A stretch of 64,000 nt of DNA from Piezodorus guildinii. Taxonomy: Eukaryota; Arthropoda; Insecta; Hemiptera; Pentatomidae. Made by a program: the position numbers and the translations under genes. This document shows, piece after piece, positions 33,869-43,929 of the stretch (positions are counted from its first letter, which is position 1; each line of letters starts with the position of its first letter). Below the pieces are notes generated by a model that had not been told where the DNA came from, did no database searches, and saw only the letters and a list, made by a program, of their open reading frames with translations. The stretch spans positions 105,889,906 to 105,953,905 of the forward strand of contig CM041292.1 in NCBI GenBank assembly GCA_023052935.1. Reading direction: 5' to 3'.

Positions 33869-35167
33869 TTATGGATTTTTTAAGTTAGGAATAAGATTTG
33901 ATACAAGATTCGTGAGGATTGTTATTAGGGGCATGACAAGGGATTTGATTTCGGAAATGAAGGATGTCATCAAACTGGTAAGATCTGTGGCATTTGAAGG
34001 AGGGGGAATATGAGAGATTTGTTGTGGATGAGGATTTTTAGGACTGATTACGTTTTGAGGAAGAGGTATTTGTGGAATGGATTGAGGATATTGAGGTACA
34101 TTTTGTAGTTCCGGCAGGGCCTCGGCTTCAGTACATTGGTTCCCACCTCCAAGTAAGTGGGCAAATGATACATTGGCATCGATTAATTTTGAGGGTTCTC
34201 TTCTAGTTCTAGCCTGTCTTGTTTTTTCATCCAGTACTTGGGGTTTTTGATACCTGGTCCTTAGCTCCTTATAGATTTGGCATCCTTTGTAATTGGCCGG
34301 GTGGTCCTTGAGGCAATGAGCACATACAGCGGGTGTTGACTTCGGTTTTGTACATTCCACAGACTTGTGCTGTTCACCGCATTTCACGCAGCGTGGTATG
34401 TGGTGACAGTAACTTCTGGTATGACCATACGCCTGACAATTGTAACACTGAACAATTTCTCTCTTTGTATAAGGTTTTTCGACTCTTACACTTGTATAAT
34501 ACAGTCTTTTTAGATCATAAATTTTTTCTACTCCTGCTAATGGTTCCAAGTCAGCGAAGAATAGAGGCAGTTGAACTCTATCTTTTATGACATTAGTGAC
34601 TTGTCGCACTTTGTAACCCATCTCCATGAGTTCTTCTTTGATAGTGTCAACTGGTGTTGAAGGGTGTAGATTTCTGATCACAACTCTAAGAGCTCTCTCT
34701 TGCCGTAGCTGATAAGTGTGAAAATCCGCTTTAGTTTCAGTTAGGTATTTCACAATTTTTCTATATGCCTCGGCGGTGGTCGGTGATATTTTGGTGTCAT
34801 TGATTCTACTCATACAGTATTAGCTGGTGGATTCGGTAATCTTGTTTAATTGCGCACATAACAACTGGAAATTTTTAATATTTTTGACAAATATCGGTGG
34901 AGGCCGTGGTTCACTGGGTGTAGGAGCAGATTCCATGTTTTCTTTTTCATTATGTAGGATTTGAAAAGGATTTGGGGTGAAAAACGGAGATTCGTCAGTC
35001 ATCCCCAGTGACGATGTGCCAGGCTGTGGTTCAGATTCTGTATTAGAACCTGAAGGGGTTGCTTGTTGATTTAATTTTTTATTAGTATCACGGCGGGGTC
35101 TTTGTTTTACGGGAGACGTGATTGAACCACTTGATCTAGATCTTTTAGTTGATGCTTTGGAGGACAT
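33869..35167 (-). pseudogene. Jockey-1 ORF1, gag-like nucleic-acid-binding protein, one in-frame stop
   Basis: Start chosen at ATG 35167 (MSSKAS..); an upstream in-frame ATG at 35239 is possible. About 432 codons. The first part is serine-, lysine- and proline-rich; the conserved region begins at PPPIFV. An in-frame TAA (34820-34822) separates this from the remainder (34813-33869), which continues in the same frame with the family core: a TYQLRQERALRVVIRNLHP segment, then three zinc knuckles numbered in the downstream part, CX2CX4HX4C (C123-C136), CX2CX3HX4C (C142-C154) and CX2CX3HX6C (C164-C178). In the family this protein coats the element RNA. The stop is probably a single nonsense mutation. 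The C-terminal tail is proline- and glutamine-rich. Confidence 0.88.
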
Positions 35168-35439
35168 CACTTGGTGAAAATATCGCATTTCATGTGAAGA
35201 AGATAATAAGAAAATAACTAGATGTTGGTAATAAAACAATAACTAAAGAAAAGAAAACCAATCCCGGCCTTGCCGAGCTATTGGCAATCAGCTGATGTGA
35301 AGAGGTTACCCAGCATTCACTTTACACCGTAAATTGTAACAAAACTTACTGTTGTTTGCTCCAATATTTACTGCTGTTGTTATCCTGTAGTCTGGTGATG
35401 TTTTCAAGATTGCACTGAAGAGAATTCAAACTGAAAAAG
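35168..35439 (-). promoter_or_regulatory. Jockey-1 5' UTR with presumed internal promoter
   Basis: The element starts, in minus orientation, at CTTTTTCAGTTTG just inside the TSD. TCAGTTT resembles an insect initiator (TCAGTY), as expected for elements that carry an internal TATA-less promoter. A second TCAGTG lies 16 bp further in. I could not find a downstream promoter element at the exact spacing, so the assignment rests on position. Confidence 0.4.
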
Positions 35440-35450
35440 ACAAGTATTTT

Positions 35451-36579
35451 TAATGTAATTTTTCTTATATCATTTTTACTTGTTGATTTTTTTTTAGTAC
35501 AGTTGTAAATTTCAATAAATTATGTTTAAAAAAAAAAAACAAAAAAAAAAAACATTTTATGTATGTGTTTTACAATGTTACTAATGTGATATACATATAT
35601 ACATCTTTAACGAAATGTAAACTCTATATTTAATTCTAACTGATTTTATTTTATAGTTTTTAAATTAGTTTTAACCGGTGAGGTAAGTAAAGTTTTTTTG
35701 TTTAATTTCTTGGTTACTGAAGAGATATTGGATGAGTAATGCTCATTCCCTAAGGCAATGTAAGAAGCTAACCTCTGATCAGAATAAGAAAAACATATTT
35801 AAACCTTTTTATATCATTTATGATTAATTAATTGTTAAAGTTAACTCATCGTTTATCAACAAAAAAAATTACTGACAGCGTCATTTTAGTATTTTCCATA
35901 TTGCGCGTTTCGGTGATAAGCTGTGAAAGAGTACTCACTTAACCTTGAAAGATAAAATGTTCAATAATCAAATGTGAAATAAAAACTTTACCTCTCTTTT
36001 TTTTAACTTATGCATTTGTGTTTATGTTCGTGTACTGATTGTTCGCCTGATTAAATAAGAACAGTTGCCAAAAAGATAATCTAATTCCGCCAGAAGTGAG
36101 TTATTTTCAAACAGTTTACTTTTTTTGGTTTTTAGTCATTTATAAGTTGAAAAGGTCGCTCTACGCTGAACGATGAGTCAAAGAAGTGGAGGCCTACTGA
36201 GACAAATATTGTGAAATGAAATTTTAACTTATAATTGTACTGTGTTTTAATATAATCAACTCTTGTGGCTTAATTAGTATGTTTTTTAAAATTATTTTAC
36301 AAACAAAGTTTATCTGGTTCTTTTAGTCTTCGTAAATTGTAGAAATGAGATTCATAGCCGCATTCGTGAATATTTTTCTATTCTTAAAAGATCCTTAAAC
36401 GTTTACAATTCATTGTTCAACTACTTTTAAGAGTTCACCTATTCCGCAATAAACAGTATCGGTTAATTAGTAATTTATTGCCACTGACCCGCAATAGGAC
36501 AATCGATGTATCGCAATTATTGACGGGAAATACAATAGCTTGCTACCTTGCGCTGTGTTAATATTTATTATGGTTAAAT
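35451..36579. other. AT-rich DNA, no gene seen
   Basis: Unique AT-rich flank of the Jockey insertion with an interrupted A-run at 35528-35552. No gene is supported. Confidence 0.4.
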
Positions 36580-36840
36580 TGAAGCTCTTTGTTGTGAGGC
36601 CACGTGTGGGCTAATTAGGGTTTGCTGGAACTGCTCTTGCGCCTCCATCACTTCCAGGCGCTGATTTCATGCCCCCATGTTTGAGTTGCCCGGGGAACTT
36701 TTTGACCAGTTTCAAACTCAGTGTTTGGGGGTTCCGGGTCCGGTCCACTTATATTAGTTTAGGCTTGTAACTTGTATTTGGGCAGTTGATAATCCCAATG
36801 AGTCTTGTTAATTGCCTCATTATCGCCTTGTATATTAGCC
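36580..36840. promoter_or_regulatory. GC-rich unique island, candidate regulatory element
   Basis: Single-copy and GC-balanced to GC-rich, with no ORF of note. It contains homeodomain-like cores (CTAATTAGGG near 36612 and GTTAATTGCC near 36808) and a CACGTG E-box (36602-36607). The sharp composition change and absence of repeat structure suggest constraint. Function is not established. Confidence 0.3.
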
Positions 36841-37298
36841 ATTAAGATCATTGAAAACAATAACAAGGATAACATTAATAGAATTGTTTCTAGGCAGACT
36901 TTTAATTAAGGAAGCTGATTTATTTAATGTTCAAACATATTTAATTTACTTATTATTTAAATGTAAACATAATGCTTCATTTCGATTTAATTACTTATTA
37001 TTATTCCTTTGTTATAATTAGTAATCTATTATGATAACATAATTAGTAGACTATTTTATCAGGGAATTAATTTAGGAGACTAATATCTGTTACTTTTCAA
37101 AGATATTTGTTTACCTGGTTCTTGAACAGTTAATAAAATCCTTTGCTCTAAAAATAAGATTTATTATATATTTCGCTGTAAAAGAATCAATCTATAATTA
37201 CTTGTAAATTAGTATAAAACAAGTTGTAGATTATGAATGGAAACTGAAATTCTTTGAGTGAGTTTTTTCTGTTTTGCATTTATTGTTACAAAAATTAA
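36841..37298. other. AT-rich DNA, no gene seen
   Basis: Nothing recognised. Confidence 0.4.
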
Positions 37299-37392
37299 TC
37301 CAACAATTAAATCTATTTCTCTACAAATCATTTTACGTTTTAGGTTCCAACAATTAAACCTATTTCTCTACAAATCATTTTACGTTTTAGGT
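37299..37392. repeat. Tandem duplication, two 47-bp units
   Basis: Units 37299-37345 and 37346-37392 differ at about one or two positions (AATCTATT against AACCTATT). They abut the end of a minus-strand SINE-A copy. Confidence 0.9.
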
Positions 37393-37400
37393 TCAATCCA

Positions 37401-37628
37401 TATAGAGATTCGTGCTGTTTAATAACCAACGACCGTGTGATTAGAAGGTGATTAAGCCTATATTACCCTCAGCCAATAGGCTCTGCCTAATTATTGGGTA
37501 CTCGCTTTGTAGACGCTGGATGTGCCCCAAGAGGGTCTCCAGCTGGGGATTAGTTTAGCGGCTAAAAGAACAGAATTAATAATTCTACCTCAGACGAGAT
37601 TCGAACCCGGAACCCGTAGAACTGTATA
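37401..37628 (-). mobile_element. SINE-A copy, minus strand, 3' end missing
   Basis: On the minus strand: box-B-like GGGTTCGAATCTCG, the 'ttattaattctgttc' complement block, 'ggagaccctcttgggg', 'aagcgagtacccaat' and 'taggcttaatcacc' follow the SINE-A order. The last 60 bp of the family are absent; the copy ends at the 47-bp tandem duplication. The head is decayed at the box A end. Confidence 0.8.
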
Positions 37629-38607
37629 CGAATGAATCTAAAATTTAATAATTAAAACCTCGCTAAAACATATTCTGATTATTGCCAAGATGCTCGGGAA
37701 AAAAAAATCTATTACTGAAAATTCTAAGATACTTTTGCAGCCAGAGTATTTAAATTCTTCATTATTTCCTTTACCCTTCTTTTATTAGCCCTACACCTGT
37801 CAGCACATTTTTTTATTTATTTTTCTTTCGTGTGCTACGTTTGTTAAATTCTTATGTTCTGTAATAAAATATATTCAATCCTGCGATTCTAGGGTCCTGG
37901 TTTTTTTTTTCAACAGTTACATCTAATACTTAGATTCATTTAAATTTAAGACGAATAAAATAAAAAAAATCTTGTCTTTTTGTAATTTTTCCATTCTGTT
38001 ATATACAGCAGTTATTCAAGATGTGTACCAAAAACTGTAGATCACGAATCTTTTTAGACATGCACCACGACTTGCTTATTCGACGGACGTGCTTTCAACC
38101 TACTATTGAGACGATGATTTCCAAAACGTGTTTTATATATATTAAGAAATTTTATTGTAAAATCAGAAATCTCTCTAAAATTTTTTTAAACCAATTTATT
38201 TGATTTTTATACAGAAATCAGAAATTGTTTTGTTAACTTTATTTTTACTTTACCCTTTAGGGACCGAATACAGCTAAGTTTTTCCTGGTCTTCACTACAA
38301 TTAAATGTTTCTTTCGTGCATTGGAATGAAATTGAATGTGATTAGAATATTTAAAAAAAAATACTGATTTTATAACGCTTATATAAAATGCTTGTTTTCT
38401 TCTCAGATGAAATTGAATGACGGATTCAGAAAAAAACTAAAAGATTAGATTAATAATATGCCCAAATATATTTTTTTTCATTTTTTTATTTTAAGGCCTC
38501 CTTGTGGTTTGGTTGAAATTCAAAGAATCTTTAGATTTGCCTAAAGAGAGAGAGATATCCTATATCTCTTCTACCCTTCATGATAAATTTTAAGAGAGGG
38601 ATGAGGA
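37629..38607. other. AT-rich DNA, no gene seen
   Basis: A 60-codon frame at 38021-38203 has no recognisable motif. A short AGAGATATCCTATATCTCT palindrome lies near 38548-38566. Confidence 0.4.
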
Positions 38608-38665
38608 GGCGGGAAAGGATGTCTTCTTCATAGGTATGTCATTAAAGAAGACATCTTTTCCCGCC
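38608..38665. repeat. 21-bp-arm hairpin, 16-nt loop
   Basis: Arms 38608-38628 and 38645-38665 are inverted copies with one mismatch, a G where the other arm predicts A, which would be G-U in one transcript. The stem of 21 bp and total of 58 nt fit a small foldback or a minimal pre-miRNA-like hairpin. The arms begin GGCGGGAAA, unusually GC-rich here. No flanking extension of the stem is seen, which weakens the miRNA reading. Confidence 0.75.
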
Positions 38666-38811
38666 AATTTTGTAATATCAATATCAATTTCATCAAATGT
38701 CAATTCTGTATAAAAGACATGCGGTCTTTTAAAAATTAATAGGTTTTATTCACGAGTAGCACGTGCTTTTGATAGAATTATTTTTCCTGGTGATATCAGT
38801 AGATATAAAAA

Positions 38812-38885
38812 TCAGGTGCGCGCAACAAACTACTTCCATGTAGCCCCGTTATTAAAATAACCTCTATCAATATAGAAATCTTATT
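38812..38885 (-). mobile_element. T1 right-end fragment, minus orientation
   Basis: ATCAGGTGCGCGCAACAAAC followed by a degenerate CTTCC.TGTAGCC corresponds to the reverse complement of the T1 right terminus, then 'gttattaaaataac'. The rest of T1 is not recognisable. The GC-rich terminal palindrome GGTGCGCGCAAC is the best-preserved part. Confidence 0.55.
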
Positions 38886-39370
38886 TTTATTTGTATTTAT
38901 TGACAAATTTCCTAAATAGGTGTAAGAAAGGTTTGTTCCTGTCGTAAATAACAAGTAATAATTTGATTAAATCTAATTATTAATGATAATTATTACTTGA
39001 TAAAAATAAATAAGCATAAACAATGTGATTTTTGTGTCTGGGGCTTTATATACAGTCTAGTAATCCCTTAAAAGGAATCGAGAAGATAAATTTTATTCTT
39101 AGTTTGATTTATTGATTTCTCGTCTCCCAAAGCTCTAAAAAGTTCGCTGCGTGGGTAATTTTCTTTTTTCTCATTAAAGATTGGTTACAAATATTGTATT
39201 TTCTTTTGAATTGCGTTATGCAAACCACATAATACAAAAATAGAAAAATTCGAGCGCTAAAGTTCCGCACAACGATAAAATTGAAACTGATTAATTGATG
39301 AAAAATATAGGAGGTCTCAAAACTTTGACCGGCAGGCATTTATGGTATATATACACGTAAGTAAATTTAA
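38886..39370. other. AT-rich DNA, no gene seen
   Basis: Nothing recognised, apart from chance frames on the minus strand. Confidence 0.35.
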
Positions 39371-39908
39371 AAATTTCTCAGCAAAGCCAAAGGTCTGATT
39401 AAGGCGGCTGCTGATAATAGATCCAGGCAATACTGGAGGGATACCGATAAGCAGCATCACTCCAAGATGTTCCTGGATGGACCCTGCAAAGAGAGAAGTC
39501 ATACTCTACTCTCTATGGACAGGACAACCCTAAGGAGGGTAACAGGACTATACACTGGACACTGTCAACTAAATAAGCATCTCCACAATATGGGTTTGGT
39601 GGCCTCACCGACTTGCAGATTCTGCAAGAAGGATGATGAAACTGCACTTCATTTGATATGCAGTTGCCCAGAGATTGCCAGGATATGGTTTTACCATTTT
39701 GGTGTCGACCGCATCCCTGATCCTAAGTTGCGTGAACTGATTAACCCCTACAGGTTAGTCAGATTCACCAAGGCGCTAGCCCTGTATTAACAGTAGATTG
39801 GACGGCGCACAATAAGCCTAAATTGGCTGCAGTGCATTGGATTAGCCGGCAAAAAAAAAAAAAATAAAAAAAAAAATAAATTAAAAAAAAAAAATAAAAT
39901 AAATAAAA
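39371..39908 (+). pseudogene. C-terminal fragment of an RNase-H-type non-LTR element with A-rich tail
   Basis: Open from 39371 to the TAA at 39788-39790 (about 139 codons). The frame reads as the segment that follows RNase H in I/R1/LOA-type ORF2 proteins: a W-containing helix region, then LRRVTGLYTGHCQLNKHLHN, then a CX2CX8HX2CXC zinc-binding cluster (CRFCKKDDETALHLICSC) and an aromatic C-terminus. A short 3' UTR and an A-rich tail (39850-39908) follow. It is 5'-truncated: endonuclease, RT and RNase H proper are missing. The reading frame is undamaged, so insertion may be fairly recent. No clear TSD was found. Confidence 0.82.
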
Positions 39909-40099
39909 CTGACAATTGGATATGAAAACAGTTTTTATATTAAAGGAATATTTTGCTTTTCACACTACAATTTTGGCTCCGTATCTTTTTTCCATCGTAT
40001 TGATTTATTAATTACCCCGTTATGAATGCATATTTAAATTTAATTGAATGATTTAAGTATGAAAAGAGAAAAAAAACGAATGATGAAATGCAAAGGGAT
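39909..40099. other. AT-rich DNA
   Basis: Nothing recognised. Confidence 0.35.
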
Positions 40100-40350
40100 A
40101 ATTTATAGGCCGGAGAGCCGAGGACGAGTTTTAACCCCTTGTGGCCCAGGCAGTGAGGGGATTTTCGCCCCGGGGTGCCTCCTACCATTGTCGTTGCCAG
40201 GGGAGGGAGGGGTGAGGAGGGAAAAGGGAGGACGTTGGAAAAACCTCGAGGGGAATCGGGAAATTGAAGGAACCCCACGGGAGCACTATTTTATTCTCTT
40301 CTAGGCTCTAGCTTAGGCCGTTCAGGTACACCCTTAAACTCCGGCCTTGC
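40100..40350. promoter_or_regulatory. GC-rich unique island, candidate regulatory element
   Basis: Purine- and G-rich (runs such as GGGGAGGGAGGGG near 40199-40211) with about 60% G+C by eye in DNA that is otherwise about 30%. Both strands are open for about 86 codons, which low stop density explains. No family is recognised. It may be a conserved non-coding element or a G-quadruplex-prone site. Confidence 0.3.
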
Positions 40351-40618
40351 TTCCGAATTTATTAAAGGTGAATAATTCAGCCTTGTGGTCTTGCAGCTTT
40401 TTACCCATCACTTTAATTTAAGTATTTAAATCTATTCCATATCTTTTTTCATCACCGTGCGTAGGTTTTAAATACCCTTGCAACTTTTTGCTTAAAAGTT
40501 AATTGAAAATTTGTATTGAAGATTCTTGTTCATTTTATTTCCTGTCGAATTTATTTTGTCAGTTAACTTTGTTACAGATACTTACATGCATAAATTATGT
40601 AAATTTACTATTATATCT

Positions 40619-41077
40619 ACATTAAACGGAAAGTATACACATTTTTTGTTTAATGAATTCAGTATTAAAGCCGATCAGGACTTGGCTAGAATTTAAATAT
40701 TAGGTCTCGTACAAAAACAAGCAAAATTTTGAGGCCTAACTACATTAGTAGGTACAGACTCATTACTCTGCACACCAATCTACAAATTCTAGCAAGCCCT
40801 GATCGGCTTTAATACTGAATTCATTAACAAAAATGTGTGTTACTTTCCGTTTAATGTACATATTTTTGTGTGTTACTTTCCGTTTAATGTACATTTTTAA
40901 CTATACCACAAATATGTACATTAAACGGGACGTAACACATATTTGTTTAATGAATTCAGTATTAAAGCGATCAGGACTTGGCTAGGATTTGTAGATTGGT
41001 GGTGCGGTGTAATGAGCTCTGTACCTACTAATGTAGTTAGGCCTCAAAATTTTGCTTGTTTTTGTACGAGACCTAAT
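40619..41077. mobile_element. Three-armed foldback element
   Basis: Arms 40699-40860 and 40914-41077 are inverted copies of each other over about 160 bp, from ATTAGGTCTCGTAC at the outer ends to the GTTACTTTCCGTTTAATGTA inner ends. A third partial arm, 40619-40694, repeats the inner half in the orientation of the last arm. The inner terminal word is also tandemly doubled at 40861-40893. No ORF. This resembles a long-TIR MITE or foldback that has rearranged. TSDs are not evident. Confidence 0.85.
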
Positions 41078-41489
41078 CTTTACGTTTTGGAGTTTCGTCT
41101 CCTTATTTTTAAAGAATAGAGAAGTAAAATCAAAGTGATCTGCATCATTTTATAAAAATTTCTATGGAGACTTAAATATTCGGATAAGCTTAAAAGATGT
41201 TTCCTTTAACAAGAGTTGTTCCGACCGAATATTTTCAAAAGAATACTGGTTGTCCTTTTGTGGAAGGGACATTTTTCTATAGCCCTGGGCAATTTAATCT
41301 GGGTAGCGTGTGGACATTTTCTGTTAGCACAACCCAAGCTATTGTATTCTTCAAACATTTTCTATAAAATAAGTTCTTTTATACATATCATAATGTATTA
41401 TAGTGAATAAAGAATCATATAACTCAACTATACCTTACATTTGTTGAAATTTTTTCTTTTATTGAGAGCATATTCAAGGAAAGAAGAAA
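41078..41489. other. AT-rich DNA, no gene seen
   Basis: Nothing recognised beyond a 64-codon chance frame. Confidence 0.4.
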
Positions 41490-41776
41490 GCTGTACCACT
41501 GCAACCCATGAAGGGTCTTGGGCTCAGTAAATTAGAGATTCGGACTGTTTCTAGGCCAACATCAGTGTAATCACGTGATTAAGCCTTGATCACGCTCAGC
41601 CGCCAGGTTCCTCCCTCCCTTCCCCACCCCAATTCGGGTACCCACCTCAAAGAGGTTCGGGTTCTTCCTTCGGCTGAATTAACAGAATAAATAATATTCG
41701 GTCGTTGCCCGGGTTCGAACCCAGGAACCGGAGAACTGTAGACTATCGCTCTATCCATTAGACCATTCCACTCCCT
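41490..41776 (-). mobile_element. SINE-A copy, near full length, minus strand
   Basis: On the minus strand: box A GGTCTAATGGATAGAGCGAT, box B GGGTTCGAACCCGG, then the family body to GGGTTGCAGTGGTACAGC and a T-rich end (TTTCTTCTTTCC). Imperfect flanking repeats CATATTCAAGG (41469-41479) and CATGCTCAAGG (41777-41787), matching at 9 of 11, may be an aged TSD. Confidence 0.88.
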
Positions 41777-42159
41777 CATGCTCAAGGTTTTTACCAAATG
41801 AAAAATACAAACTGCATAGTTCTACTGGTTTTCAAGTAATTTTGACATCTTTCAGCTATATAAAATTCAACAGTCGTTAATATTTAGCCATATATCGTTT
41901 TAAAACAGCTCATAGCGGATTGACTGACAGATTTTTAATTACTTGCTCTGTATTGAAATATCAATCAGGAAATAAACCAATTTGCCGCTACATGTTTAGT
42001 TTATTTAGGATTGGGGTTTTAATTAAGTGTGTATTGATCATCCAGTTCATCGAATCATTTATTTTCTTGATTCGTTTTGATTGAAGTAAAACTTTTTTAT
42101 TACTTTCGACTTTTTTTTTTTTTTCTGCTGAAGTATATTTAAAGACGAATTAGGGTTGG
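41777..42159. other. AT-rich DNA, no gene seen
   Basis: Nothing recognised. Confidence 0.35.
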
Positions 42160-42370
42160 AACAAGCTCGCTAATGGTTAGAAACAATGGACTACTAATGA
42201 AAGGAAACGACAGCCCGGGCAGCGAGGCTTAGATCAACTATTAAGTAAACAAGCCGAGTTGGGAATCCACTTGTGTCTCCAAACAATTGTGGAAATGCAA
42301 ATATTCATTCAATTAACAAATAATTGAGCGTTAATTGTGTTGTTCTTCCGCGCGTTGTTTTTTTCCCTAT
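42160..42370. promoter_or_regulatory. Candidate regulatory island with octamer and homeodomain motifs
   Basis: Unique, GC-balanced segment. ATGCAAAT (POU octamer) lies at 42295-42302, followed within 40 bp by CAATTA, TAATTG and TTAATTG words. No ORF. The close grouping suggests a developmental enhancer, but such AT-rich words are common in this base composition. Confidence 0.3.
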
Positions 42371-43082
42371 TGTGGACTCAAGACTATTTCCTAAAGATCT
42401 GATCATTCTTTACGAAACATGAAAAATAGTTGGCTAAGTCCTATGAATTTTCATGTTGTAGTTTTATTACAAATGTACAAAAAAATTAAAACTTACAATT
42501 AACTAATTAAATCGATTTGTGATTGTTTTCTAGGTAATTAAATCTCCTTTAAAATGTTAATTTATATTATGAACAGTTTATTTTTTTCCTAAAAACATGT
42601 TTGTTGTTTTCATATAGTATTGTTTTCTATGTACAAATATTTTATTAGCTTTAAGTTGTTTATTGTTTAGAAACGTCAGCCGCTTAAGTGTAAAAAATAA
42701 AAGTTTTGATGATTTATTTTATTTAATTACAAAGGCATTAAGCAAAATAAATGTGTAGATTCTGAAATGCATTATTGTGCATAGCATGAAAATCTAGAAG
42801 CATAGAGATTCCTCGTTCGGGAACTTAAATATTCTTGGAATGTATAATTAGTTATATGATTTATCAGAATCGTCCAATACATCCTTATAAATATATTATG
42901 ACTATAGAAAAATAAATTAAATAATGACAAAATAATGAACTATCCCTAACATGATTTGTTCCCCTTTAAATAAGTTCCTACTTATTTGTTGGATCTATCC
43001 TGCTGTTGGTTTCTTTAGCTAAAAATATATTAATGAAATGTATGCCCATGACTTCTTGCAAATCATAAATATTCATCATTGC

Positions 43083-43086
<4 letters not shown>
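42371..43086. other. AT-rich DNA, no gene seen
   Basis: Nothing recognised. Confidence 0.4.
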
Positions 43087-43143
<57 letters not shown>

Positions 43144-43148
43144 TTTTT
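43087..43148. repeat. (TA)24 array followed by 14 T
   Basis: A perfect TA array reaches 43134 and passes into T (43135-43148), immediately left of the SINE-B insertion and its TSD. Confidence 0.9.
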
Positions 43149-43154
43149 AATACA

Positions 43155-43474
43155 AAGGAGAATTAGTTTGTTTATTTGTTTATTTATTTAACGTCACTTT
43201 ATGCTACTATGGCTAATCGGACGATGCTACAGTGGGAGTCCTAAATTTTGCCTATCCAGGTTTTATTAGATAGGGATCTTTAACGAGTACCTGACATCGC
43301 ACAGGCTCGGGACCACCTTTTAAACGTCCCCTCCGAAGGACGGCGTAACTAAGGATTTTTTACTACCATTAAAAAATCCTAGGCCCACCTGCGGGTTTGA
43401 ACCCGTGACCTTTAGCATGGGAGGCTGTTACGCTAGCCACCCAGCTACAAGTGATCCCGAAGGAGAATTAGTTT
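43155..43474 (-). mobile_element. SINE-B copy with intact 15-bp TSD
   Basis: The 15-bp direct repeat AAGGAGAATTAGTTT (43155-43169 and 43460-43474) brackets a minus-strand SINE-B: head near 43450 with box B GGGTTCAAACCCGC, body with 'ttacgccgtccttcgg', 'gtactcgttaaagatc' and 'aggactcccactgtag', and tail of AAATAAATAAACAAATAAAC type (43170-43190). The perfect TSD marks a comparatively recent LINE-mediated insertion. Confidence 0.93.
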
Positions 43475-43929
43475 TAGATATCATTCTATATAGTTAGTGA
43501 AAATTAGGTTTATGGTTAGATCTGATTCGTGCCTAGCCTTATGAATAAACATAAATCACGTCTGTGCGGTGTTAATATAATAAAATAATCTTGAAACATT
43601 TAAGTAGTCTAAAAAAAAGTTAATTTAGAAAATGTTTAATTTTTTAAAATTTTATTTGCTTATTTTTTATTAGTATGGGTACTGAATTACATTAAATCTG
43701 ACATGATGATGGTATCTGCTGGTTATTACTAGACTAGTAACCTCCTTCAGATGTGGAGAAGCTATTCATTTCAAAAATATATAGTTTTAGTAGTACGTAT
43801 ATAGTTCATAGTAAGTTTACTAGTTCATAGGATTTTTACTACTAAATATCTTATTTAATATGACTTTTCATAATAAAATGACATATTTTTATCTTTTCCT
43901 TCCTTCGTTAGAATAGTTATTGTTTATCA
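43475..43929. other. AT-rich DNA, no gene seen
   Basis: Nothing recognised. Confidence 0.35.

Larger units (their letters stand above)
30701..35450 (-). mobile_element. Jockey-1: near-intact, full-length Jockey-clade non-LTR retrotransposon
   Basis: The 11-bp direct repeat ACAAGTATTTT at 30701-30711 and 35440-35450 brackets about 4.73 kb. In minus orientation the order is 5' UTR (35439 to about 35168), ORF1, ORF2, a 3' UTR of about 440 bp and an A-rich tail (T-rich at 30709-30750). Length, two-ORF layout, gag-like ORF1 with three zinc knuckles and endonuclease-RT ORF2 without RNase H are those of the Jockey clade. It carries one stop in ORF1 and one frameshift in ORF2, so it is probably young and inactive. 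Further copies of its 3' end are at 20510, 30424 and 58664. Confidence 0.92.
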
